Assembly: GCA_016285215.1 (NCBI GenBank)
Contig: JAEEQI010000039.1
Span: 1-16,512, forward strand
DNA: 16,512 nucleotides
Direction of reading: 5' to 3'
Source of the DNA: Bacteroidales bacterium
Lineage (GTDB): Bacteria > Bacteroidota > Bacteroidia > Bacteroidales > UBA932
In this document: piece by piece, positions 1 through 6,222 of the stretch
Numbering within the stretch: the stretch's first letter is position 1
How the letters are laid out: the number at the start of each line of letters is the position of its first letter
The notes under the pieces: generated by a model
What the model was told of the DNA's origin: nothing
What the model saw: only the letters and a program-made list of their open reading frames with translations
Database searches by the model: none
Made by a program: the position numbers and the translations under genes

Positions 1-1
1 G

Positions 2-841
2 AAGGAGCAGCTGCCCGCCATTCCGGAAGACCAGATTCTGGCAGAACCGGAAGGCCGCAACACCGCCCCCTGCATCGCCTATGCCTCGTGGAAGATTTGC
101 AAGAAAGATCCTGATGCCAATATAGTGGTAACACCGGCCGATGCCCTGGTCCTCAAGACCGAGGAGTTTGCCAGTACCATAGCCAAGGCCCTGGCCTTTA
201 CCGAGGAGCGGGACGCCATCGTAACCGTGGGCATCACGCCCTCCCGTCCGGAAACCGGTTACGGCTACATCCACGCCACCGAGGCCCTGCACGGCCAGCT
301 GGTGAAAGTGAGCGAGTTCAAGGAAAAACCGGACCTGGATACCGCCCTGGCCTATCTGGAAGACGGACACTATTTCTGGAACGCCGGTATCTTTGTGTGG
401 AATGTGGGCACCATTGTCCGGGAGCTCCGCGCCTATGTGCCGGAGATTGCCGCTGTGATGGATGAGCTGGCCCCTTCCTTCTTTACGGAAAAGGAAACGC
501 CCGAACTTCGCCGCCTGTTCCCCACCTGCGAGAAGATTTCCATAGACTACGCCGTGATGGAGAAGTCTCCTTATATCTATGTGATTGCGGAAGATCTCGC
601 CTGGAGCGACCTCGGAAGCTGGGGCTCCATCCAGACTCATTTAAAGGCCGATGAAGACGGTAACGCAGTGGTGGGCAAGGACGTACGTCTGTTCGACTGC
701 CAGAACTGCTTCGTTCACACCGCTTCGGAGAAGACGGTAGTGGTGGAGGGCCTGGACGGATACATCGTGGCCGAGTCCAAGGACCGCCTCCTGGTATGCC
801 GCCTTTCGCAGGAACAGCACATCAAAGAATTCAGCGCTTAA
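2..841 (+). CDS. manC: Mannose-1-phosphate guanylyltransferase, 5'-truncated by the window edge
   Basis: Makes GDP-mannose from GTP and mannose 1-phosphate in the cytoplasm, feeding polysaccharide and glycoconjugate synthesis. The reading frame is open from base 2, so the gene begins upstream; an internal ATG at 125 is not the true start. Visible family signatures are EPEGRNTAPCIAYA in the first 30 visible residues, then VVTPADALV, GYIHA, FKEKPD, and the sugar-binding-type stretch FWNAGIFVWN. The end has IDYAVMEKS, DLAWSDLGSWGS and a short C-terminal beta region (VVEGLDGYIVAESKDRLLVCR). There is no room for a fused phosphomannose isomerase cupin domain, so this is the short form. The usual PxDH motif reads PADA here, an Ala where His is common. 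About 279 residues are visible and I infer roughly 80 are missing. No convincing GC-rich terminator follows; the next unit has its own promoter. Confidence 0.9.
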   Translation, partial: KEQLPAIPEDQILAEPEGRNTAPCIAYASWKICKKDPDANIVVTPADALVLKTEEFASTIAKALAFTEERDAIVTVGITPSRPETGYGYIHATEALHGQLVKVSEFKEKPDLDTALAYLEDGHYFWNAGIFVWNVGTIVRELRAYVPEIAAVMDELAPSFFTEKETPELRRLFPTCEKISIDYAVMEKSPYIYVIAEDLAWSDLGSWGSIQTHLKADEDGNAVVGKDVRLFDCQNCFVHTASEKTVVVEGLDGYIVAESKDRLLVCRLSQEQHIKEFSA

Positions 842-869
842 GTTTTTTAAAAAAGTTTTCCTTTAGGTA

Positions 870-899
870 TTGCAGATTCAAAAAAAGGTTGTACCTTTG
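870..899 (+). promoter_or_regulatory. Bacteroidota-type promoter for the tRNA-Lys pair
   Basis: A TTG at 870-872 lies 19 nt upstream of TACCTTTG at 892-899, matching the -33/-7 (TAnnTTTG) pattern of the Bacteroidota housekeeping sigma factor. An AT-rich run (842-856, TTTTTTAAAAAA core) sits just upstream and could act as an UP-like element. Transcription would start near 905, about 27 nt before the first tRNA. Confidence 0.7.
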
Positions 900-931
900 C
901 AATCCCGTTTACGGGAAACCTCAAAACGAGA

Positions 932-1004
932 GACTCGTTAGCTCAGTTGGTAGAGCACAACACTTTTAATGTTGGGGTCTCGGGTTCGAGCCCCGAACGG
1001 GTCA
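932..1004 (+). tRNA. tRNA-Lys(TTT)
   Basis: A full cloverleaf can be drawn. The acceptor stem GACTCGT pairs with ACGGGTC (one G-T wobble). The D stem is GCTC/GAGC. The anticodon stem CAACA/TGTTG encloses the loop CTTTTAA, giving anticodon TTT. The T arm is TCGGG-TTCGAGC-CCCGA. The discriminator base is A1004 and no CCA is encoded. It reads AAA/AAG codons. Confidence 0.96.
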
Positions 1005-1022
1005 CAAAAAACCAGACTGTTT

Positions 1023-1095
<73 letters not shown>

Positions 1096-1101
1096 CTTCT
1101 A

Positions 1102-1147
1102 AAGAAGCTAAGTAGCTATCAAAAGCAACTTAGCTTCTTCTTTTTTT
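1102..1147 (+). terminator. Rho-independent terminator of the tRNA operon
   Basis: A 12-bp inverted repeat has the core GAAGCTAAGT (1104-1113) paired with ACTTAGCTTC (1128-1137), extended by AA/TT outside. A 14-nt loop separates the arms and a run of seven T (1141-1147) follows. The same arm sequence recurs at 6179-6215 upstream of the Big_2 gene. Confidence 0.88.
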
Positions 1148-1176
1148 GTTTCTTTGCTCCAGGAAAGATATATTTG
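1145..1176 (+). promoter_or_regulatory. Promoter for the DUF1566-like lipoprotein gene
   Basis: TTTG at 1145-1148 lies 20 nt before TATATTTG at 1169-1176 (TAnnTTTG consensus). The element starts within the U-tract of the preceding terminator. The predicted start of transcription is about 25 nt before the ATG at 1207. Confidence 0.6.
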
Positions 1177-1206
1177 TATTGTTCTAAGTCTTAAAACTGA
1201 TACGAT

Positions 1207-2211
1207 ATGATCCGGAAATGTATAACACTGTTGGCAGCCGTGGCACTCCTGCTGGGAATGACCGCTGCGTGCAAACGCATCAGCATTGAAGATCTTGAGA
1301 AGGAACTGGTAGGTGTCTGGTGGGATGAATATGAGTATTCTGACGTCACGGAACAGGGAGTTGCCTTTGACCGGGTGCTTCTGGCCGTACAGGCCCTGGC
1401 AGACCACACCGGCTGCATCTATGTGGGCGTCTACGATTCCGAAAATGAGAACCTCGTAGCCATCTATGGCGGTCCGGAGGTGGCCGGTTTTACCTGGCAC
1501 CTGCAGGAGGACGGCAGCCTGCAACTTGCAGAGGCTAATATGGTGAAGGGAACTGGCGACGGTGAAGGCTATTATGGCGACGATATGACCAATGTCTCCA
1601 GCACCAATATGACCTACACCAACGGCAACGTTACGGTAACAAACACCCGTTATTCCGGAACGCTTAACAAGGCGGAGGGTGAAAAAGTGACCCAGATTGT
1701 GGACAATGTATGCGACACACCTATGAGCAATCCCGCCGTGGGTCAGGTTATTGGCAGTGATGGCAAGAACTACAATTACAACCGGTTGCCCTCGGGTGTG
1801 ACCGCAGTGGCCAAGATTGTCTATTTGGGCAGCGACACCAATGTGCCTTCTCCCTACGACCACGGCTTGGCCCTGGCGATGAAGGATGAATATGGCATGC
1901 CTTGGGAAGCCGCCAAGACGTATTGCTCAAAAACGAAGAACACGGACAATCCTGTTCCCAACGCAACTTGGATGCTGCCCAGCATCCATCAGTGGGGAAC
2001 GATGGGTGCCAGGGCGGGGGGAAGCACCACCTATATGACCCTTCGCGACGGTTTCAGAACCATCGGCGGCCAGAATCTGAAGAAGGTCCCTTACTGGACA
2101 AGCACGCCGAATGGCTCCACAGGTGCGGGGTCGTTCGCCTTCAGCAATGGCACTTTGGATTTCTACAATAGGGATATTAAGTTATGGGTTCGTGCCTGCC
2201 TGGCGTTCTAG
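1207..2211 (+). CDS. Exported lipoprotein with DUF1566/Lcl-like C-terminal domain
   Basis: Residues 1-22 are a lipoprotein signal: basic MIRK, a hydrophobic core, then MTAAC with Cys22 as the likely lipidated residue. Residues about 25-175 show no recognised fold; they are acidic and rich in Thr and Asn. From about residue 182 the protein follows a layout common in Bacteroidales surface proteins: IGSDGKNYNYN, a GVTAVAKIVYLGS stretch, HGLALAMKD, then ATWMLPSIHQWGTMG (about 252-266), YWTSTPNG, and the terminal VRACLAF. That LPS..QW/YW(S/T)ST/VR pattern is typical of the DUF1566 (Lcl C-terminal) family and the related Fibrobacter paralogous domain. Function is unknown; a periplasmic or surface location is inferred. 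The helicase gene begins only 7 nt after the stop, so co-transcription is likely although the roles look unrelated. Confidence 0.8.
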   Translation: MIRKCITLLAAVALLLGMTAACKRISIEDLEKELVGVWWDEYEYSDVTEQGVAFDRVLLAVQALADHTGCIYVGVYDSENENLVAIYGGPEVAGFTWHLQEDGSLQLAEANMVKGTGDGEGYYGDDMTNVSSTNMTYTNGNVTVTNTRYSGTLNKAEGEKVTQIVDNVCDTPMSNPAVGQVIGSDGKNYNYNRLPSGVTAVAKIVYLGSDTNVPSPYDHGLALAMKDEYGMPWEAAKTYCSKTKNTDNPVPNATWMLPSIHQWGTMGARAGGSTTYMTLRDGFRTIGGQNLKKVPYWTSTPNGSTGAGSFAFSNGTLDFYNRDIKLWVRACLAF

Positions 2212-2218
2212 TTAGGGT

Positions 2219-5191
2219 ATGCTGAAGATACTCAAGGCGTCGGCGGGGTCCGGCAAGACATACAACCTGGCACGGGAATATATCCGGCTCATCGTGGGGA
2301 GTGACCAGCCCGACGCATACCGCCACGTGCTGGCCGTGACCTTTACCAACAAGGCCACGGACGAGATGAAGCGCCGTATCCTCAAAGAGCTGTACACCTT
2401 GAGCAAGGAGCCCAAGAAATCGCTGTACTTTAACGACCTGGTACCGGCGGTCCAGCCCAATGCCAAGGCCCTGCAGGACCGCGCTGCGCAGCAGCTTTCG
2501 GCCATCCTCAATGACTATTCGGCCTTTGCGGTTTCTACCATCGACCGCTTCTTCCAGCAGACGCTGAGGGCGTTTTCAAGGGAGATTGGGCAGTTTGCGT
2601 CGTATCAGGTGCAGGTGGACCGCGAGGCCCTCATCACCGAGAGCGTGGACCGCGTGCTGGACGGCCTGTCGGAGAAAGACACGCCGCTGCTGGACTGGCT
2701 CACCCGCAGCGCGCAGGAGAACCTCCAGGAAAAGGGCCGAATAGGTCTGGAAGACGGCCTTAAGACCATAGCCAAGGATCTCTTCCAGATTCCGGAAGGG
2801 GAGATCCAGTACAACAAACAGGCAATGGACCAGCTCCGCGCCAGCTGCGAAGCCATTATCAAGGCCTACCCCGAAAAGCTCAAGGCGGCGGTGGAAGCCA
2901 TCCAAAAGGCCCTGGAGAGCGTGGGCGTAGATTTCCCGGACTTCAACCGGGGCTTCCTGGGCGCCGTTACCAAAAACCTCGACAGCACCGTCAAACCCAC
3001 GGAGGCCTTTGTCAGAAAGGCCCAGGACCCCGAGCAGTGGTTCATCAAGTCCAAAGCCCACCTCCTCCCGTCGGTGCAACCTGCGCTGGAGGGGCCTCTG
3101 AAGGCGTATCTGGAGCTCTTCGGCCCTGCTTATCAGGAATATATGACAGCGCTCATTCTCAAAGGGCAGCTGTACAGTCTGGGCGTGGCACGGGAGCTGA
3201 GGGATGCCTTTTCGCAGATTCAACAGGAGAAAAACGTGCTGTCGCTGGACGATTCCAATACCATCCTGCACCGCATTATTGACGGAACCGATACGCCGTT
3301 CATTTACGAGAAAATGGGCGTGCGGTATGAGGATTTTCTGCTGGATGAATTCCAGGATACATCTGATATTCAATGGGATAACTTCCGGCCGCTGGTGCAC
3401 GGCAGCATAGACAGCGGCAACGATTCGCTGGTGGTGGGAGACGTCAAACAGAGCATCTACCGCTGGCGAGGGAGCGACTGGAACCTGCTGGGAGCCCGTC
3501 TGGAGCAGGAATTCCACCAGCCGGAGGTAACCGTGCTGGACGGTAACTACCGCACCTGCCGGGCCATCGTGGAGTTCAACAACAGCTTCTTCACGGACCT
3601 GTCCCAACGCCTGGATACCCAGCTGGGAACCACCCGCATCTCGCAGCTCTACGCCGATGTCAAGCAGAACGTCAATACAGATGAGGAGGCCAAGGGCTCG
3701 GTGGACGTAGTGTTCACGGACGACCAGATGGCAGAGATCCTCAAGACCCTTTGGGAAGTGAAGGACAGGGGAGCGGAATGGGCCGATATAGCCATCCTGG
3801 TGCGCGGAAACGAGGATGGTGCCCAGATAGCAGGGTCCCTTCTGGAGGCCGGCATCCCCGTAGTGTCCGACGATTCCCTCTACGTAAAATCCTCCGTCAC
3901 GGTGCGGCGGCTGGTGTCGCAGCTGTCGCTGGTAGACAGCGTCCCGCGCGAAGGAAAACCCGACGTGGCCGGATATATGGCCCGCTCGCTGGAAGTGGAA
4001 ATCCCCGCGCAGTACCACTCCCTGATGGAACTGGCCGAAGCCATCCTCCGGGATCTCCAGAAGGCCGATCCCGCCAAATTTGAGGCCGAAATTCCCTACA
4101 TCCAGTCCTTTATGGATTACCTGCAGGAGTGGACGGCCACCGGCGGCAACCGGCTGGATGCATTCCTCCGCAATTGGGAAGAAGCCAGCCCCAAGATTTC
4201 ATCGCCGGCTGCGGGTAACTCCGTACGGGTGATGACCATCCATAAGTCCAAGGGCCTGGAATTCCCGTTTGTAATAGTCCCCTTTGCAGAAAAGATCACG
4301 CTCTACAAGGCGCCCGTCGCCTGGGCCCGGCCTTCTGTGGAAGGCTCCTCCCTGGAAAAAGAGGCAGAAGGGCTCTTCCGGGTGCAGCTGGACGGCAAGT
4401 CGGCCGATTCCTTCTTTGAAGAGCGTTACCGCCAGGAGACCGAACTCCAGGCCATAGACAATATCAACGTGCTGTACGTGGCGCTGACGCGTCCGCAATG
4501 CGGTCTTAAGGTGATTGCGGCCACCCCGCCCAAGACGCTCAGTTACAAGAACTTCTCGCATTTCCTGTATGACTATGTGGGGGCATCGGAGTTCAGCACC
4601 GGCGAGCCCTACGACTTTACCAAGATGAAGCGCAAGGAGAGCAAGGTGGAAGAACTGCCCCTGGGCTATGACTCCTATCCGGCCGACAGCGGAAGCCGGC
4701 TTCGCTTCAGCCCCGAAGCGGCGGATTACTTCGGCCCTGAAGGTCTCACCGGACCTGCCGCCTCCAGCCGCATCAGGGGTAATGTGCTGCACGGGATTCT
4801 GTCGTCCGTAACGGTCCCCGAAGACCTACCCGGTGCTGTTGAGGCTGCCATCCAGAACGGCGACCTGCCGCTTTCTATGAAGGAGGAAACGCTCCGGCTG
4901 CTCTCCGAGCGCCTGGCCTCCGTCGCAGACCGCGGATGGTTCTCTCCGGAAGTCCGCGTTCGCTCCGAGGCCTCCATCCTCGTCCCCGGCGGAGACGAGT
5001 ATCGGCCCGACCGCGTGGTCCTCTTCCCCAACGGCTCCGTCGCGGTGGTGGACTACAAATTCGGCAAGCCCGAAGAGAAGTACAAGTTCCAGGTCCGCCG
5101 CTACATGCACCTCTACAAACAGATGGGCTACGCCGTTGTTTCCGGATTTCTGTGGTACCTGGAGAGCGGGGAAGTGGTGGAAGTTTTGTGA
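2219..5191 (+). CDS. addA: AddA/RecB-type ATP-dependent helicase-nuclease (UvrD superfamily 1)
   Basis: Likely processes double-strand DNA ends for recombinational repair, coupling 3'-5' helicase and nuclease activity. All superfamily 1 motifs are visible: Walker A ASAGSGKT (residues 7-14), motif Ia VLAVTFTNKATDEM (37-50), Ib STIDRFFQQT, Walker B LLDEFQDTS (374-382), III VVGDVKQSIYRWRG (from 405), IV LDGNYRT (from 440), V RVMTIHKSKGLEF (670-682), VI NVLYVALTRPQ (750-760). The C-terminus keeps a RecB-family nuclease: GxxxH as GNVLH (854-858), Asp931 in RPDRVV, Asp945-Tyr-Lys947, and Gln958 in QVRRYM. At 990 aa it is slightly short for AddA and starts almost directly with Walker A. No AddB-type partner lies on either side. 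The symbol is by architecture; a stand-alone UvrD-nuclease homologue is possible. Confidence 0.87.
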   Translation: MLKILKASAGSGKTYNLAREYIRLIVGSDQPDAYRHVLAVTFTNKATDEMKRRILKELYTLSKEPKKSLYFNDLVPAVQPNAKALQDRAAQQLSAILNDYSAFAVSTIDRFFQQTLRAFSREIGQFASYQVQVDREALITESVDRVLDGLSEKDTPLLDWLTRSAQENLQEKGRIGLEDGLKTIAKDLFQIPEGEIQYNKQAMDQLRASCEAIIKAYPEKLKAAVEAIQKALESVGVDFPDFNRGFLGAVTKNLDSTVKPTEAFVRKAQDPEQWFIKSKAHLLPSVQPALEGPLKAYLELFGPAYQEYMTALILKGQLYSLGVARELRDAFSQIQQEKNVLSLDDSNTILHRIIDGTDTPFIYEKMGVRYEDFLLDEFQDTSDIQWDNFRPLVHGSIDSGNDSLVVGDVKQSIYRWRGSDWNLLGARLEQEFHQPEVTVLDGNYRTCRAIVEFNNSFFTDLSQRLDTQLGTTRISQLYADVKQNVNTDEEAKGSVDVVFTDDQMAEILKTLWEVKDRGAEWADIAILVRGNEDGAQIAGSLLEAGIPVVSDDSLYVKSSVTVRRLVSQLSLVDSVPREGKPDVAGYMARSLEVEIPAQYHSLMELAEAILRDLQKADPAKFEAEIPYIQSFMDYLQEWTATGGNRLDAFLRNWEEASPKISSPAAGNSVRVMTIHKSKGLEFPFVIVPFAEKITLYKAPVAWARPSVEGSSLEKEAEGLFRVQLDGKSADSFFEERYRQETELQAIDNINVLYVALTRPQCGLKVIAATPPKTLSYKNFSHFLYDYVGASEFSTGEPYDFTKMKRKESKVEELPLGYDSYPADSGSRLRFSPEAADYFGPEGLTGPAASSRIRGNVLHGILSSVTVPEDLPGAVEAAIQNGDLPLSMKEETLRLLSERLASVADRGWFSPEVRVRSEASILVPGGDEYRPDRVVLFPNGSVAVVDYKFGKPEEKYKFQVRRYMHLYKQMGYAVVSGFLWYLESGEVVEVL

Positions 5192-5299
5192 TTTTTTCTA
5201 CCGGTTTTTCGGTTAAAACACACATAATACCGTCTGAAACAACACAACTTTTTTTACGATTCTAGGAATCCTGTGGGTGAATAGGTATGTTCGTCTTAG

Positions 5300-5317
5300 A
5301 AATGGTGTGCGCCATTT
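5300..5317. promoter_or_regulatory. Candidate hicAB operator palindrome
   Basis: AAATGG (5300-5305) and CCATTT (5312-5317) form a perfect 6-bp inverted repeat around a 6-nt centre. It overlaps the -33 element of the hicA promoter. HicB antitoxins with an HTH commonly repress their own promoter, so this is a plausible binding site; that role is inferred from position only. Confidence 0.4.
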
Positions 5318-5346
5318 TGAAAATGATAAATTATTCTATATCTTTA
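5316..5346 (+). promoter_or_regulatory. hicAB promoter
   Basis: TTTG at 5316-5319, a 19-nt spacer, then TATCTTTA at 5339-5346, one base away from TAnnTTTG. Transcription would start near 5351-5353, only about 8-10 nt before the ATG at 5361. This argues that 5361, not an upstream in-frame ATG at 5277, begins hicA. Confidence 0.55.
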
Positions 5347-5360
5347 CAGGGCCAAAACGT

Positions 5361-5558
5361 ATGAGACGTTACAAGGTAAGCAAAGTGCTTAAGAAGTTGA
5401 AGAAGGACGGATGGGTGGTTGTAAGAAGTCGGGGAGATCACAGGCAACTTAAAAACACGAACGGGAAAGAAGGGTTAGTCACCGTCCCGGGGAAGGATAG
5501 TGATGTGCTGAGTCAGGAGTTGTTGAACAGTATTTGGAAACAAGCCGGTTGGAAATAA
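5361..5558 (+). CDS. hicA: HicA-type toxin (mRNA interferase)
   Basis: A 65-aa protein of the HicA family, small double-stranded-RNA-binding-like folds that cleave mRNA and halt translation until bound by HicB. Visible signatures are the N-terminal helix KVSKVLKKLKKDGW, the strand VVVRSRGDHRQ with the family's catalytic histidine at His27 (GDH in place of the commoner GSH), LVTVPGK, and the C-terminal helix ELLNSIWKQAGW. The frame is open back to an ATG at 5277, which would add 28 residues, but HicA proteins are about 60 aa and the promoter lies inside that extension, so I chose ATG 5361. hicB follows after 9 nt, giving the toxin-first order. Confidence 0.9.
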   Translation: MRRYKVSKVLKKLKKDGWVVVRSRGDHRQLKNTNGKEGLVTVPGKDSDVLSQELLNSIWKQAGWK

Positions 5559-5567
5559 GAATAGGAT

Positions 5568-5972
5568 ATGGGAAAGATCGTAATAAGAATTGATTGGGTG
5601 CCGAACAATTATGGTGCTGCACCAAAGAATGAGAACATTGCCTGTGTAGCAACGGGTGCTACTCTGGAAGAAGTTAAGAATAACATGCTGGAGGCCCTGC
5701 AGTTCCACCTGGATGGTCTGAAAGAAGATGGTTTGCCCATCCCGGAAGAGATGGAAGGAATCTTGGAACCGGAGTACGAACTCACGACCCGTGCATTGTT
5801 AAAGTATACGGGCAATTACATCACCCAAAAAGCGCTGTCTCAGGAAACGGGCATAGCGGAGCAGCAGCTCAGCCATTACGCCAGTGGATTGCGTCACCCC
5901 CGCCCCGCCATTCAACAGCGTATCCTCAAAGGCGTCCAGTCCATCCGCGAACACCTGGCGGTGGTGCTGTAG
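5568..5972 (+). CDS. hicB: HicB-type antitoxin
   Basis: A 134-aa antitoxin with two parts. Residues 1-65 have the partial RNase H-like HicB fold (IVIRIDW, ENIACVATGATLEEVKNNMLEAL, and the family's GLPIPEE). Residues about 80-130 form an Xre-like helix-turn-helix (TQKALSQETGIAEQQLSHYASG, shown here as adjoining helices, then RHPRPAIQQRIL). It should neutralise the HicA toxin encoded 9 nt upstream and, through the HTH, repress the promoter at 5316-5346. A 37-nt palindrome begins 10 nt after its stop codon. Full-length and apparently intact. Confidence 0.9.
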   Translation: MGKIVIRIDWVPNNYGAAPKNENIACVATGATLEEVKNNMLEALQFHLDGLKEDGLPIPEEMEGILEPEYELTTRALLKYTGNYITQKALSQETGIAEQQLSHYASGLRHPRPAIQQRILKGVQSIREHLAVVL

Positions 5973-5982
5973 TGTTCCCGGG

Positions 5983-6019
5983 TGCGGTAAACGGTCCGAC
6001 AGCGGGACCGTTTACCGCA
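5983..6019. repeat. 37-nt palindrome, copy 1 (perfect 15-bp arms, 7-nt loop)
   Basis: TGCGGTAAACGGTCC (5983-5997) and GGACCGTTTACCGCA (6005-6019) pair perfectly around GACAGCG. It sits 10 nt after hicB and could end that transcript, but no T-run follows. It shares architecture and much of its sequence with the palindromes at 16267-16303 and 16318-16354, so it looks like a dispersed repeat rather than an ordinary terminator. Confidence 0.85.
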
Positions 6020-6116
6020 GGGAGAGAGGTTTCAATTGCAAGGAACAAAGGCGGAAAAGCATTTCAATATCTATATTATTTTCGGGCGGTTTTGTAAAGT
6101 ATGCAAGTATACGATG

Positions 6117-6145
6117 ATTAATTCTTAAAATCATTTAGAATTAAT
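6117..6145. repeat. AT-rich inverted repeat upstream of the Big_2 gene promoter
   Basis: ATTAATTCT (6117-6125) and AGAATTAAT (6137-6145) are perfect 9-bp arms separated by 11 nt. The repeat ends 3 nt before the proposed -33 element at 6149. The position suits a regulator-binding site; nothing in the window identifies the regulator. Confidence 0.45.
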
Positions 6146-6148
6146 AGC

Positions 6149-6179
6149 TTGCTTATTTAAAAATAATCGATTATATTTG
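6149..6179 (+). promoter_or_regulatory. Promoter of the surface-protein operon
   Basis: TTG at 6149-6151, a 20-nt spacer, and TATATTTG at 6172-6179 fit the Bacteroidota consensus. Transcription would start near 6185, leaving a leader of about 38 nt before ATG 6223. The palindromic arms at 6179-6188 and 6205-6215 straddle the predicted start point. Confidence 0.65.
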
Positions 6180-6215
6180 AAGCTAAGTAACCACATTGTC
6201 TAACACTTAGCCTTC
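6179..6215. promoter_or_regulatory. Inverted repeat over the predicted transcription start
   Basis: GAAGCTAAGT (6179-6188) and ACTTAGC-C-TTC (6205-6215) pair over 10 bp with one bulged C and a 16-nt centre. The left arm begins at the last base of the -7 element, so much of it may not be transcribed; an operator is as likely as an RNA hairpin. The arms match those of the tRNA terminator at 1104-1137. Confidence 0.4.
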
Positions 6216-6222
6216 AAGTTCT

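Noticed and set aside
842..860. TTTTTTAAAAAA palindrome as a manC terminator
   Set aside because: The stem has essentially no G-C pairs and no usable loop; it is better read as AT-rich DNA upstream of the tRNA promoter.
1108..1863. 251-codon minus-strand open frame opposite the lipoprotein and terminator
   Set aside because: It ends inside the tRNA terminator hairpin and its sequence resembles no family; the forward lipoprotein is convincing.
2576..4018. 480-codon minus-strand open frame inside the helicase gene
   Set aside because: The forward frame has every helicase motif; GC-rich codons leave the opposite strand free of stops by chance, and the reverse protein matches nothing I recognise.
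5200..5213. ACCG/CGGT hairpin after the helicase gene as a terminator
   Set aside because: Only four pairs and no T-run directly after it; too weak to call.
5277..5360. Longer N-terminus for HicA
   Set aside because: It would contain the promoter and operator, and HicA proteins are about 60 aa, which matches the start at 5361.
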